From positions 23,946 to 87,945 of the forward strand of contig NZ_DAMBQF010000009.1 in NCBI RefSeq assembly GCF_032062245.1: a stretch of 64,000 nt of DNA. The letters run 5' to 3'. A program made the position numbers and the translations under genes. The first letter of the stretch is position 1. Each line of letters begins with the position of its first letter. Below the pieces are notes generated by a model. It had not been told where the DNA came from, did no database searches, and saw only the letters and a list, made by a program, of their open reading frames with translations. The stretch comes from Soonwooa sp032062245. Its GTDB lineage: Bacteria; Bacteroidota; Bacteroidia; Flavobacteriales; Weeksellaceae. Below, in pieces: positions 1-9,369 of this stretch.

Positions 1-867
1 CGTGATGTAAAAATTGCGATTACTCAAAAAGATAGAGAAATTAGTATTGCATCGGCTGGCAAAGATGAAGCGATTGGTAAAGCAGAAGCTGAAAGAGACG
101 CACGTATTGCGACTTCGGAAGCTAACTCATTAGCGATTAAAGGGGAAAACGAAGCGAAAATTACGATTGCAAATTCTGATGCTGAAAGAAGACAGCGTGA
201 AGCTGAAGCTTTGAAAATTGCAATTGCAGCAGAAAAAGTACAGGCAGCGAAAGCTTTGGAAGAATCCTATTTAGCGGAACAAAAAGCAGAAACTGCGAGA
301 GCAGAAAGAGAGCGTTCTACACAACAAGCCAACATCGTTGTACCTGCGGAGATTTCGAAACAAAAAGCCATCATCGATGCAGAAGCAGAAGCAGAAAAAA
401 TTAGACTTCAAGCGAAAGGTGAGGCAGATGCAATCTTCGCAAAAATGGAAGCTGAAGCGAAAGGTCTTTACGAAATTTTGACTAAGCAGGCAGAAGGTTA
501 CGACCAAGTTGTTAAAGCAGCTGGTGGCGACACCAATAGTGCATTCCAATTATTGTTGATTGAAAAACTTCCTGAATTGGTTAGAACGCAAGTTGAAGCG
601 GTTAAAAATATCAAAATTGATAAAGTTACTGTTTGGGATGGCGGCAACAATCCTGAAGGAACAACCTCAACAGCGAACTTCGTTTCTGGTATGATGAAAA
701 CTGTTCCACCACTTAATGATCTATTCAATATGGCTGGACTTAATCTTCCATCCTATCTAAAAGGTGAAGACGAAAAAACAAAAACTATCGAGACAAAATC
801 GGTTAAAGTGGTTAAAAAAGAAGAACCACCAAAGCCTGATGATTCTTCGGAAGAAAATAAAGCATAA
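1..867 (+). CDS. Flotillin-like SPFH-family membrane scaffold protein, C-terminal part
   Basis: The reading frame is open from the first base, so the gene starts outside the window and only about 288 C-terminal residues are visible. The first 150 or so are a long Ala/Glu/Lys-rich helical segment with many AEA and EAE steps, typical of the flotillin coiled coil. After it comes a globular tail with motifs such as LLIEKLPELV and VTVWDGG, seen in the flotillin/YqiK group. Flotillins oligomerise at the inner membrane and organise membrane microdomains. The SPFH domain and membrane anchor must lie upstream. The charged tail ends in a Lys/Glu/Pro-rich stretch. The gene is followed at once by a strong hairpin terminator. 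Confidence 0.85.
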   Translation, partial: RDVKIAITQKDREISIASAGKDEAIGKAEAERDARIATSEANSLAIKGENEAKITIANSDAERRQREAEALKIAIAAEKVQAAKALEESYLAEQKAETARAERERSTQQANIVVPAEISKQKAIIDAEAEAEKIRLQAKGEADAIFAKMEAEAKGLYEILTKQAEGYDQVVKAAGGDTNSAFQLLLIEKLPELVRTQVEAVKNIKIDKVTVWDGGNNPEGTTSTANFVSGMMKTVPPLNDLFNMAGLNLPSYLKGEDEKTKTIETKSVKVVKKEEPPKPDDSSEENKA

Positions 868-870
868 CAA

Positions 871-906
871 AAGCGCCTTTCAAATAATTTTGAAAGGCGC
901 TTTTTA
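871..906. terminator. Bidirectional intrinsic terminator
   Basis: A 14-bp perfect stem (AAGCGCCTTTCAAA pairing with TTTGAAAGGCGCTT) with a TAAT loop is followed by a T tract. It lies between the convergent flotillin and oxidoreductase genes and can serve both. Confidence 0.9.
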
Positions 907-908
907 TT

Positions 909-1928
909 TTAACGAACTTGGTCAGAAATTTTAGTTCCGAAAAGTTCAATAGATTTTAACATGATATCGTGTGACGGATCTCCAACATCCATGTGTCCAA
1001 TAAATCTTGTCAATCCTAAAACTTCTTTAACACGGTTAATTTTCTCTACAACCTCATCAGTATTTCCGATAAATAAAGCTCCATCGGCGCTGCGTCCACC
1101 GTCATATTGCATTTTTGTGTAAGGCGCCCAACCACGACTCGCTCCTATCCTATCCATTTGCGCTTTGTAATTTTCAAAATAATCCTCGATCACTTGTGGA
1201 TCTTCACTAACAAAAGTATGCGAATGTATGGCGATTTGCATTTCACTTTCTGGATGTCCAGCTTTTAGATATTCTTGTTTGTAAAAATCAATCAAGGGCT
1301 TGAACTGCATTGGCATTCCTCCGATAATTGCAACAATTAAAGGTAAGCCCAAAGTCGCTGCTCTCAACACAGATTCTGGCGTTCCGCCGACTGCAACCCA
1401 AATTGGTAATTTACCATTATTTGTAGCTCTTGGATAGACGGTTTGATAGTTCATTGGTGCTCTTAGTCGACCTTTCCAACTTACATTTTCTCCAGAATTT
1501 ATTTTTAAAAGTAAACCTAATTTCTCTTCAAAGAGTTCATTATAATCGGACAAATCATAACCATAAAGCGGAAAAGATTCGATGAAGCTTCCTCGTCCAA
1601 CGACAATCTCAGCGCGACCATCCGAAATTTGATCAATCGTTGCAAAATCTTCGTAAACTTTTACTGGTTCTGAAGAGCTTAAAACGGTTACACCACTTGC
1701 TAATTTTATATTTTTAGTAATACTAGAAGCCGCAGCCAAAATGATTTCTGGTGAAGAAACCGCATAATCTTCGCGGTGATGCTCGCCCATTGCAAAAACA
1801 TCGATTCCGACTTCGTCCATTACTTTTATTTGGTCCAAAATTTCACGCATTTTGACACCAGCATTTCTATATTTTCCAGTGGTTGGGTCTATTGATAAAT
1901 CCCCAAACATTCCTATTCCTAATTCCAT
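909..1928 (-). CDS. LLM-class flavin-dependent oxidoreductase (luciferase-like monooxygenase)
   Basis: The 339-residue protein begins MELGIGMFGDLS and shows the luciferase-like TIM-barrel pattern: an early AMGEHHREDY segment, the LASGVTVLSSSEPVKVYEDFA strand-helix, the ISDGRAEIVVGRGSF motif and IWVAVGGTPESV near residue 180. Members use reduced FMN to oxidise small organic substrates in the cytosol; the substrate cannot be read from the sequence. The length is normal for the family. It is a single-gene unit convergent with the flotillin gene. A minus-strand TATTTTTG (-7 type) lies at 1945-1952, just upstream of the ATG. Confidence 0.88.
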   Translation of the reverse strand: MELGIGMFGDLSIDPTTGKYRNAGVKMREILDQIKVMDEVGIDVFAMGEHHREDYAVSSPEIILAAASSITKNIKLASGVTVLSSSEPVKVYEDFATIDQISDGRAEIVVGRGSFIESFPLYGYDLSDYNELFEEKLGLLLKINSGENVSWKGRLRAPMNYQTVYPRATNNGKLPIWVAVGGTPESVLRAATLGLPLIVAIIGGMPMQFKPLIDFYKQEYLKAGHPESEMQIAIHSHTFVSEDPQVIEDYFENYKAQMDRIGASRGWAPYTKMQYDGGRSADGALFIGNTDEVVEKINRVKEVLGLTRFIGHMDVGDPSHDIMLKSIELFGTKISDQVR

Positions 1929-2048
1929 TGGTAATAATTTTTATCAAAAATACAAAGCTTTTGTAAGATTAATATTGACGTAGGTTAAGAACGAACAAAA
2001 GGAAAATTGACGAAAATTTCATATAATTAAAAATAACAAAGCTCCGAC

Positions 2049-3603
2049 ATGAAAAAAGTATTTTGTTCAGGATTCGTAAGTGTTTCTCTACTTTTTTCGG
2101 CACAGAAAAACGACCAACCAACTTCCAAAATACAATAATTTCAGAATGCTAAACTTGGGATTTTCATACATTGAGGCATTTATTATGTTAAAGGAATATC
2201 CGAGTCGTGGGCATTTTTTAACAACTACATCAACCACGACAACTATAATGTTGCCATAAGAACTAAAAAACGTTCTGACATTGCAAAAGAACCTCAACCT
2301 TGGGATAATTTTATAAAATATCATCAAGATCAACTTAACGAATTATCATAACAATATCAACCAGATTTAATTTGGATTGATGGTGATTGGGAACACTCTT
2401 CCAAAGAATGGAAAGCGCCGCAAACATTGACAAATCTTAGAAAATTTAATAAAGATATTATCATTAATTCTAGGCTCAACCAACATGGTGATTATGCAAC
2501 GCCAGAACAAGGTATTCCGGTTATTGCGCCCGAGGACAAGTATTGGGAACTGTGTTATACGATGAACGATTCTTGGGGTTTTCAACCTTTTGACACACAT
2601 TACAAAACACCCAATATGATTGTCAGAACTCTCGCAGATGTCATTAGTATGGGCGGAAATCTCCTCATTGATATTGGTCCAAAAGCCGACGGAACGATTG
2701 TGAAAGAACAACTCGATATTTTGGAAAACCTTGGTCGTTGGACCAAAAAATATCATGACGCAATCTACGGAACGCGACGAGGTATAGACTCTAAAAATTA
2801 TTTGGGAAAATCCGCATTTTCAAAAGATGGAAAAAAACTATTCCTTTATCTCGATCGCAACAAAGAACATCTTAGCCTTCATGGTTTACAAACAGAAGTT
2901 TTAGCTCTTAATATGTTAAATGATAAAGCTGCGAAACTAAATTATAGAACTGATCAAAAAGGAAATCTCGACATCAATATTACTAATGCAAATTACGATC
3001 AAGATGTTAGCGTTGTCGAAATCAGCTTTAAAGAAAAACCAAAATTCGAAGAAGCAGTTGTAGAAACTAATTTTGATTTTAACCAAATTATCAATTCCAA
3101 AGATACAAAACAGGCAGTCTACCGACTTGCAGAAGAAGTTAGCAAAACTAAAAATGTTGGCTTATTTCAGAAATATGGATTTACAGAAGATGGTCAGAAT
3201 ATGACTATTAAAACTCAAAATTCTGAGATTAAAAACTGGCTAAACAAACATGCTGAAGCTTTTCACAACACTGGCGACAGTCTTCCAAGTGGGCACTATG
3301 ATGGTTTGACAACACTTAGCAAAGACCGACAAACCTTATATCTTTTCGTGGATGGAAAACCCAATGGGCCAATCGCCATCAAAGTTGAAAAATCAAATTT
3401 CGCGGGTGTGAATTGTTGGTGAAGGTTCGGTGATTAATCATCAAGTATTCAACAAATTGTATTAGAGCAAAATCCCTGGCATTGTGTATATCGATATTCC
3501 CCAAGATCGATTGGATAATAATCTCACCATTATTGCTGTTTTACTAGATAAACCCGTGGAACTTTTCCGAGAAAACATCAGCGTAGTCGACAGTAATTTA
3601 TAA
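2049..3603 (+). pseudogene. Broken GH29 alpha-L-fucosidase
   Basis: One frame carries a signal peptide (MKKVFCSGFVSVSLLFSAQ), then LGIFIH, a stop where GH29 enzymes have Trp, then ESWAFFNNYINHDNY. The frame next jumps to sequence normally found about 80 residues later (RSDIAKEPQPWDNF), so part of the catalytic barrel is deleted. In-frame stops lie at 2136-2138, 2172-2174 and 2349-2351. From about 2427 a long intact stretch holds the DLIWIDGDW nucleophile region, NPNMIVRTLADVIS-like sequence, GGNLLIDIGP and the C-terminal domain. A stop at 3420-3422, a frameshift there and a TAG near 3463 break the tail, which ends at 3603. The parent would have been an exported enzyme removing L-fucose from glycans. 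It cannot make an active product. Confidence 0.9.
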
Positions 3604-3606
3604 ATG

Positions 3607-3633
3607 AAAAACCTCCTAAGTTGGAGGTTTTTG
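3607..3633. terminator. Intrinsic terminator after the fucosidase remnant
   Basis: A 10-bp stem (AAAAACCTCC / GGAGGTTTTT) with a TAAGTT loop starts four bases after the last fucosidase stop codon. Confidence 0.85.
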
Positions 3634-3707
3634 CATTTTACATTTAAACGCGAAAGACGAAAAATAATATCTTTTAAAAGTTCACAAAAGCAATGATTGC
3701 AAAGTGG

Positions 3708-4589
3708 TTACTTCTTTTCAAGTTTTGAATAAATGCTTTTAATTAAACCATCTGCAACGGAAATTTTCGGGACAAAAATATGATTAATGTCCGCCCAATT
3801 CATCACATTATTAAAAATCTGAAGTGCAGGCACCAAAACATCCGCGCGATCCTCTCGTATCTGATAGAAAGACATACGTTCGACAACGCTCATTTCTTTC
3901 ATCGTTTTATAATATTTTTTGAGCGTGGCTGCAGACATCGCTTTCCCGTCTTTAGTCTTACTTAAAGAGAAAATTTTATTGATGTTACCGCCTGAACCAA
4001 TCGCCACAACATTATTTTTAGAAAGAATATTTTTCTTGATTTCGGACTTCATTTCGAACCACATATCATCGGTCACCAAACCTTGCAACAATCGGATTGT
4101 CCCAATATTAAACGACTTTTCGTAAAGCATTTTTCCGTTTTCGTAGAAAGTCAATTCGGTAGAACCACCGCCAACATCTATATAAAGATAGGCTGATTTT
4201 TTATCAAGGATTTCCTCAACATGATTTTCATAAATCAAAGTGGCTTCTTCGTCACCTGTAATAATTTCGATGTTGATTTGTGCTTCTTTTTTTGCTAGTT
4301 CGATAAGTTCTGCGCCATTTTTAGCATCGCGCATCGCACTAGTTGCACATGCTCTGTAATGTTCGACATTGTAAACCTCCATCAACTGATGAAAAATTTT
4401 CATAGAATTGATGAACATCTTCTGACGTTCTGCCCCGATTTCGCCCAAATTAAAAACATCCATCCCCAAACGAAGCGGAATTCTCAATAAATTAAGTTTT
4501 GTAAATTCTGGCTTGCCGTTAACTTCTTGTACATCATTTATCAACAGTCGAGCTGCATTACTTCCTATATCTATAGCTGCAATTTTCAT
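3708..4589 (-). CDS. ppx: Exopolyphosphatase / guanosine pentaphosphatase family protein
   Basis: The 293-residue protein starts MKIAAIDIGSNAARLLI, the N-terminal phosphate-binding loop of the Ppx/GppA (ASKHA) fold. It continues with YLYIDVGGGSTELT and VVAIGSGGNI, the other nucleotide/phosphate loops. It has the short two-domain form without the long C-terminal HD extension of E. coli Ppx. Family members hydrolyse terminal phosphates of inorganic polyphosphate or pppGpp in the cytosol. It lies 9 bp downstream of ppk1 on the same strand, so synthesis and breakdown of polyphosphate are probably co-transcribed. The exact substrate preference (polyP or pppGpp) is inferred from this neighbour only. 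Confidence 0.9.
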   Translation of the reverse strand: MKIAAIDIGSNAARLLINDVQEVNGKPEFTKLNLLRIPLRLGMDVFNLGEIGAERQKMFINSMKIFHQLMEVYNVEHYRACATSAMRDAKNGAELIELAKKEAQINIEIITGDEEATLIYENHVEEILDKKSAYLYIDVGGGSTELTFYENGKMLYEKSFNIGTIRLLQGLVTDDMWFEMKSEIKKNILSKNNVVAIGSGGNINKIFSLSKTKDGKAMSAATLKKYYKTMKEMSVVERMSFYQIREDRADVLVPALQIFNNVMNWADINHIFVPKISVADGLIKSIYSKLEKK

Positions 4590-4598
4590 AGTATAAAT

Positions 4599-6662
4599 CT
4601 ACAGATTTTTTAGATAATGATAAATTTCTATTTGCGAACGAATTGGTTTTCCATCTTCATTTTTAACATATTCGTTACGGATATTTTTGTCCAAAATTCT
4701 AGCTTTTACATTGTCACTCAATTGGATATCCAACATATCTTTGAGTTGTTTTTTAAGATCTTTTTGTAAAATTGGCGTTGCTGCTTCTATTCGAAAATCG
4801 AGGTTACGAGCCATCCAATCGGCAGAAGACAGATAAAAATCTTCTTTTCCTTTGTTATAGAAATACATAATCCTCGCATGTTCTAGATACTCATCAACAA
4901 TGCTAATGGCACGGATTTTCTTTTTAAAATCTTTTTGATTAACAGCACAATAGATGCCGCGGACAATCATTTTGATATCGACTCCTGCGTTGGCTGCATC
5001 GTACATTTTGTTTATTAAAATCTTATCACTCAAAGAGTTAACCTTAATAATCATCTCCGCTTTGCGACCAGCTTTAGCTTCTTCAATTTCTTTATCGATA
5101 TGCCAAATGATTTTATCTCTCATAAACTGTGGACAAACCAACAAAGATTTACAAGTTTTAAGCACTGGCATTGGATCTTCTTTTGGCTTTCGTAAAACAT
5201 TGAACACTTTATTAATATCTGCCATTATCGAACGATTGGCTGTCATCAACAAGCTATCACCGTAGATTCTTGCTGTTTTTTCATTAAAATTCCCAGTGCT
5301 AATAAAACCGTATTGAATCGTCTTATTATTCACTCGTTTTTTTATAACACAAAGTTTAGCGTGGACTTTTTTATTCGGGATTCCGACCAAAACTTTAACA
5401 CCTTCGAGTTCTAACTTTTCTTTCCATTCAAGATTAGCTTCTTCATCGAATCTGGCACGCAATTCTAACATCACAGTCACCTCCTTACCATTACGAACGG
5501 CATTCACTAAAGCATTGACGATTTTGGAACTGCTCGATAAACGATAAGCCGTTATTTGGATCGACTTAACATGCGGATCCATAGCCGCCTCGCGCAACAA
5601 ATCGATAACAGGAACATAGTTATGATACGGAAACGTCAACAAGACATCGTTCTGCACAATAACATCGGTAACTCTCTCCTTTTGCGCAAATGCTGGATGG
5701 GTGAATTGTGTCCGTTCGACAGGTTTTTCATAAGCTTTAAAAACATCTGGAAAATCCATAAAATGTCTAAAGTTGTGAATCTTCTGCCCCGGAATGATGC
5801 TATCTTTTTTGGAAAGGTTTAATTTTTTAATTAAAAATTCTAATAGCGCTTTGTCCATTTCTTTATCAAAAACAAAACGCGTCGGCTTGCCTTTTCTTCG
5901 GCTTTTGATACCTTTTTCGATTTTGTCAGCAAGAGTGGTTTTGATATCGTTATCCAAATCAAACTCTGCATCTTTTGTTACTTTAAAACAATTGGCTTCG
6001 AACTCATCATATCCAAAATACGAGAAAATATGCGGTAAATTGTAGATAATGACATCTTCTAAAAGCATGACATTCTTCTCCGACTTATCCTCAGTTGGCA
6101 GAATTACAAAACGACTATTGGTCCTTGTTGGGACTTCGATCATCGCAAATTTACTTTCGTATTTCCATTCTTTACGGCGCATCGCAATCCCAATATACAA
6201 GCTTTTATCACGCATATAAGGCATTGGAACGTTATCGTGCAACAGAATCGGAATAACATTACTTTCTACCTCTTCATCAAAATATCTAACAACAAAATCT
6301 TTCTGTGCGACAGTCAAGTTTTTAGAATCTTTAATAAAAACATTCTGCTTGCCCATTTCTTTTTGAATCTCGCGCCAAGTTTTGTCAAAATCTTCTTGTT
6401 GCGTAATTACAATTTTATTGATTTTTTCTAAAATTTTGGAAGGCGCTTCATAGAAAGACTCTTGGATAATTTTAGTTTTAAAATCCATAGCACGTTTTAG
6501 CCCTGCAACTCTCACTCGAAAAAACTCGTCGAGATTATTAGAAAAAATTCCTAAAAAGCGAATTCGTAGAGGTAACGGAACTGTTTCGTCTTTTGCTTCC
6601 TGCAATACTCTTGCATTAAAACCTAACCACGTAATATCTCTCGGATTGTATTGTTGCGCCAT
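4599..6662 (-). CDS. ppk1: Polyphosphate kinase 1
   Basis: A 687-residue, full-length Ppk1. It has the N-terminal helical domain (FLGIFSNNLDEFFRVRVAGL near residue 36), the head domain and two phospholipase-D-like catalytic domains. The autophosphorylated histidine is H434 in KKVHAKLCVI, followed by STGNFNEKTA. The second conserved histidine, about H595, is in EYLEHARIMYF. The enzyme reversibly transfers the gamma phosphate of ATP to polyphosphate at the membrane/cytosol. It is the first gene of a ppk1-ppx pair. A minus-strand TAAATTTG at 6682-6689 could be its -7 element, but I see no clear -33 TTG. Confidence 0.95.
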   Translation of the reverse strand: MAQQYNPRDITWLGFNARVLQEAKDETVPLPLRIRFLGIFSNNLDEFFRVRVAGLKRAMDFKTKIIQESFYEAPSKILEKINKIVITQQEDFDKTWREIQKEMGKQNVFIKDSKNLTVAQKDFVVRYFDEEVESNVIPILLHDNVPMPYMRDKSLYIGIAMRRKEWKYESKFAMIEVPTRTNSRFVILPTEDKSEKNVMLLEDVIIYNLPHIFSYFGYDEFEANCFKVTKDAEFDLDNDIKTTLADKIEKGIKSRRKGKPTRFVFDKEMDKALLEFLIKKLNLSKKDSIIPGQKIHNFRHFMDFPDVFKAYEKPVERTQFTHPAFAQKERVTDVIVQNDVLLTFPYHNYVPVIDLLREAAMDPHVKSIQITAYRLSSSSKIVNALVNAVRNGKEVTVMLELRARFDEEANLEWKEKLELEGVKVLVGIPNKKVHAKLCVIKKRVNNKTIQYGFISTGNFNEKTARIYGDSLLMTANRSIMADINKVFNVLRKPKEDPMPVLKTCKSLLVCPQFMRDKIIWHIDKEIEEAKAGRKAEMIIKVNSLSDKILINKMYDAANAGVDIKMIVRGIYCAVNQKDFKKKIRAISIVDEYLEHARIMYFYNKGKEDFYLSSADWMARNLDFRIEAATPILQKDLKKQLKDMLDIQLSDNVKARILDKNIRNEYVKNEDGKPIRSQIEIYHYLKNL

Positions 6663-6871
6663 AATTGAATTTGATATGTCTCAAATTTACGCTTTAATAC
6701 GCATTTTTATTCGGATTTAATATTAATTATTGATTATAAAATGAAACAAACAGCGAATTTACTAAACATGTAATAATCAATTGGTTAACATTATTGCCTA
6801 TCCGATGTCTATAAAAAATACAATTGAATTTGATTTTTTTTGCTAAAATTTGAGAACCAAAATTAAACGAT

Positions 6872-7800
6872 ATGAAAAAACTTTCTTTTTACTTTTGATG
6901 TTTTGCATACAGATTAGCTATGCACAATATCTTTTCGAAGATTTTTCGGGTGGAGCAATTCCTTCTACCTGGACAATAGTAAAAACCAATCCAACTAATA
7001 ACTGGCAGATATCTGAGGAGCAACCAGACGGCCATTACGAAGCTGTTTGTAGTGCCCCACCTGACAGCGGACCAATTGACGAATGGCTAATAAGCCCTAC
7101 ATTTAGTTTAGAAAATAGTACAAAACCTTAGATGGAGATGTTTACTAATTTTAGCTCCGTTGACGCAGAGTTAGAATTAATGAGTTTTGAGGTACTATCG
7201 TCGATTGACAATGGTACAACATAGTAAACAATATGGACAACTAATGATTTTTCTTACTGAAATGACTATTCGACAATTTTAGTTAATTCGACGCTAGATA
7301 ATCTTAAAGGTATTCAAATTGATTTCCCAACACTTTATGATTTCCCAACTGATGTTTTAACTAAAAAATATTGGTTAAGTGTTACAACAAATGACGATGG
7401 TTACCCTATCCGTTGGGTCGGATACAACATCGATGATGATAGCTTATCATCTATGGGATCAACTAATAATGGTGCAACATGGTCTCCAAAAATTTATGAC
7501 AATGGTAAAGGTGTAGATAATATATTTCAAATTTCAGGTGCATGTACACCAACTCTTGCAACTGCAGAAGTAAATAGAAAAACAATAAAAGTGTATCCTA
7601 CTCCTGTTAAAAATACTCTTTATATCAGTTCGAAAGAAAAAATTGTAGAGGCGCAAATCTATGATATGCAAGGTAAGGGTTTGAAAACAAGCTTTAATCA
7701 ATCAAGCATTTCATTCGCAAATCTGCCTAAAGGTGTATACATTGTAAAAATGAAAGATCTAAACTCGAATGTTACAACAGAAAAAGTTGTTAAAGAATAA
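6872..7800 (+). pseudogene. Broken T9SS-secreted protein (choice-of-anchor J-like, type A sorting domain)
   Basis: A start at 6872 encodes only MKKLSFYF before a stop; the rest of the signal peptide (LMFCIQISYAQ) is one frame away, so the signal sequence is frameshifted. The body begins YLFEDFSGGAIPSTWTIV and has DEWLISPTF, a choice-of-anchor/cleaved-adhesin pattern. In-frame stops follow at 7129-7131, in a TAG-TAA pair near 7222 and as a TGA near 7258. The last part carries a T9SS type A sorting domain (VYPTPVKNTLYIS, LPKGVYIVKM). The parent would have been a small secreted surface protein. Nonsense mutations in an otherwise readable frame mark it as dead. Confidence 0.88.
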
Positions 7801-7826
7801 TCTTTAAGTTTTTCTAAATTTTGAAC

Positions 7827-7855
7827 AGCTGTCTTCATCGGAGACAGCTTTTTCT
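7827..7855 (+). terminator. Intrinsic terminator
   Basis: An 8-bp stem AGCTGTCT / AGACAGCT with a 7-base loop and a following T tract lies directly after the dead T9SS gene. Confidence 0.8.
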
Positions 7856-7911
7856 TATTTAATAATTTAATACATTTGCTTGTTTAAGATAAAAAAAACT
7901 TTTCTAGGTAT

Positions 7912-9265
7912 ATGTTCAACAAGCTAAATAAATATCTACTAAGCTTTATCATTGTATTAGCCAGCTTCAGCTTAATACCTGCCCAACTTTAAGAAAGTGA
8001 TAGTCTAAAAAAAGTCATTACAATGGTTTATCAAGAAAATGCCATCCTCGAAGTCAATAGAATTGTTAATAAAAATAATTTTACAGATACCAATTATCCG
8101 CTTTCATTACTTAACAAGAATCTAGAAATTTCGCTGAAGCAAAATAATAAAGAATGGTTAGCAGACACTTATCTTAGTCTTGGTGTTTTTTGGGGACAAA
8201 AGGGAAATCTCAAAAAAGCTTATTAATATTTTCTAGATGCTGAAGTTGCAGCAAAGCAGACTAACAATATAAAAAAACAAGGTCAAGCCATACTTAACCA
8301 AGCCAATGTATAACCCAGTCTTGACCGAAAAATCAGAAAATTTCATCAATCTACTCCATTTTTAGAAAGCCAAAAAGACACGCTCAATCTTATAAAAATT
8401 TATCAAAATGTCGGCTATGTCTACTACGAAAAATATAGAAGTGCTAAAATAATATAAGATAGATGATAATCTTGTGACCATCTATAGCGATTATAAAGAA
8501 TATTACGCAGAGATTGGAAATCCGTACAAAGCTTTAGAACACACAAAAAAATACTACGACCTCACTATTTCGCAAGCCGAAAAAAGTAGCACCGATAAAA
8601 TTAAACTGGTTGAGCTAGAGAACGATGTCAAAACCAAAGAGCTTTCTTTATTACAATTAAAATCTAAGCAACGTAATTATTATATCATATTTATAATTTC
8701 GGCTCTGTTGCTGGTCATTGCTGCCTTCAGTATTTATTTATTACGTAAAAACAACAAGCGCAAACTTATTAGCATCGAAAAAGACAAAAAAATTATCGAA
8801 ATCGAACTTCAAAACAATCCTCTTAAAGAAATAATCCTCCAAGAACAAGACACGCTTAATCAACAATATTTATCATCTTTTGTAAAACAGTCAGAAAGCC
8901 TGAACAACTTTTTTGGAAGATCTTTCTACAAGATTAAAAAGACGGAAACCCTTACTCAAAGCGATGTTAACCAGATCAAATTAGAGTTTGCAAATCTTAC
9001 CAATCAAAGCTCGGAAATTAAGAATATTTCTAAATCTAATCTTCTAGAACTTATTGTTAAATTAAAACAGCAATTTCCAGAAATAAATACAGCTGATATT
9101 AATTTGATTTCGTTATTTTATGAAGGTTTTAACTCAAAAGAAATCGCTTCGGCACTCAACATCTCCGCAAATAGTGTCAATACCACACGTTATCGTTTTC
9201 GTAAAAAATTAAAACTCGAAAATGATGACTCTTTTGACGTCTTTTTTAAACAAATCATTTCCTAA
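7912..9265 (+). pseudogene. Broken TPR-type transcriptional regulator with LuxR-like HTH
   Basis: The ATG at 7912 opens a signal peptide (LLSFIIVLASFSLIPAQL) ended by TAA at 7990. The same frame then runs through TPR-like sequence with further stops at 8224 and near 8311. A frameshift near 8456 moves to the frame that holds the intact C-terminal half (8474-9265). That half contains TPR, a coiled-coil, one membrane segment (YYIIFIISALLLVIAAFSIYLL) and a C-terminal helix-turn-helix (FNSKEIASALNISANSVNTT). Intact relatives are one-component regulators with sensory TPRs outside and the HTH inside the cell. It is the third dead gene in a row. Confidence 0.87.
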
Positions 9266-9268
9266 AAC

Positions 9269-9336
9269 TGACAATATGTCATTGTTAATAACAAATTTTG
9301 TCAGCATTTCCCAATGGCACAAAGATTGAGAAATGC
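9269..9336 (+). promoter_or_regulatory. dnaK upstream region: palindromes and a sigma-54-like -24/-12 element
   Basis: Three structures are packed upstream of dnaK. A perfect palindrome TGACA-ATA-TGTCA sits at 9269-9281. A perfect odd palindrome TTGTTA-A-TAACAA sits at 9282-9294. A second TTGTCA half-site is at 9298-9303. TGGCAC at 9315-9320, five bases, then TTG at 9326-9328 resembles the sigma-54 consensus TGGCAC-N5-TTGC, with A instead of the final C. Outer arms GCATTTC (9304-9310) and GAAATGC (9330-9336) enclose it. No TAnnTTTG housekeeping element is evident between 9266 and 9369. Function is inferred. Confidence 0.5.
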
Positions 9337-9369
9337 ATAACAACAATTTAAAATTAAAAAAATAAAAAT

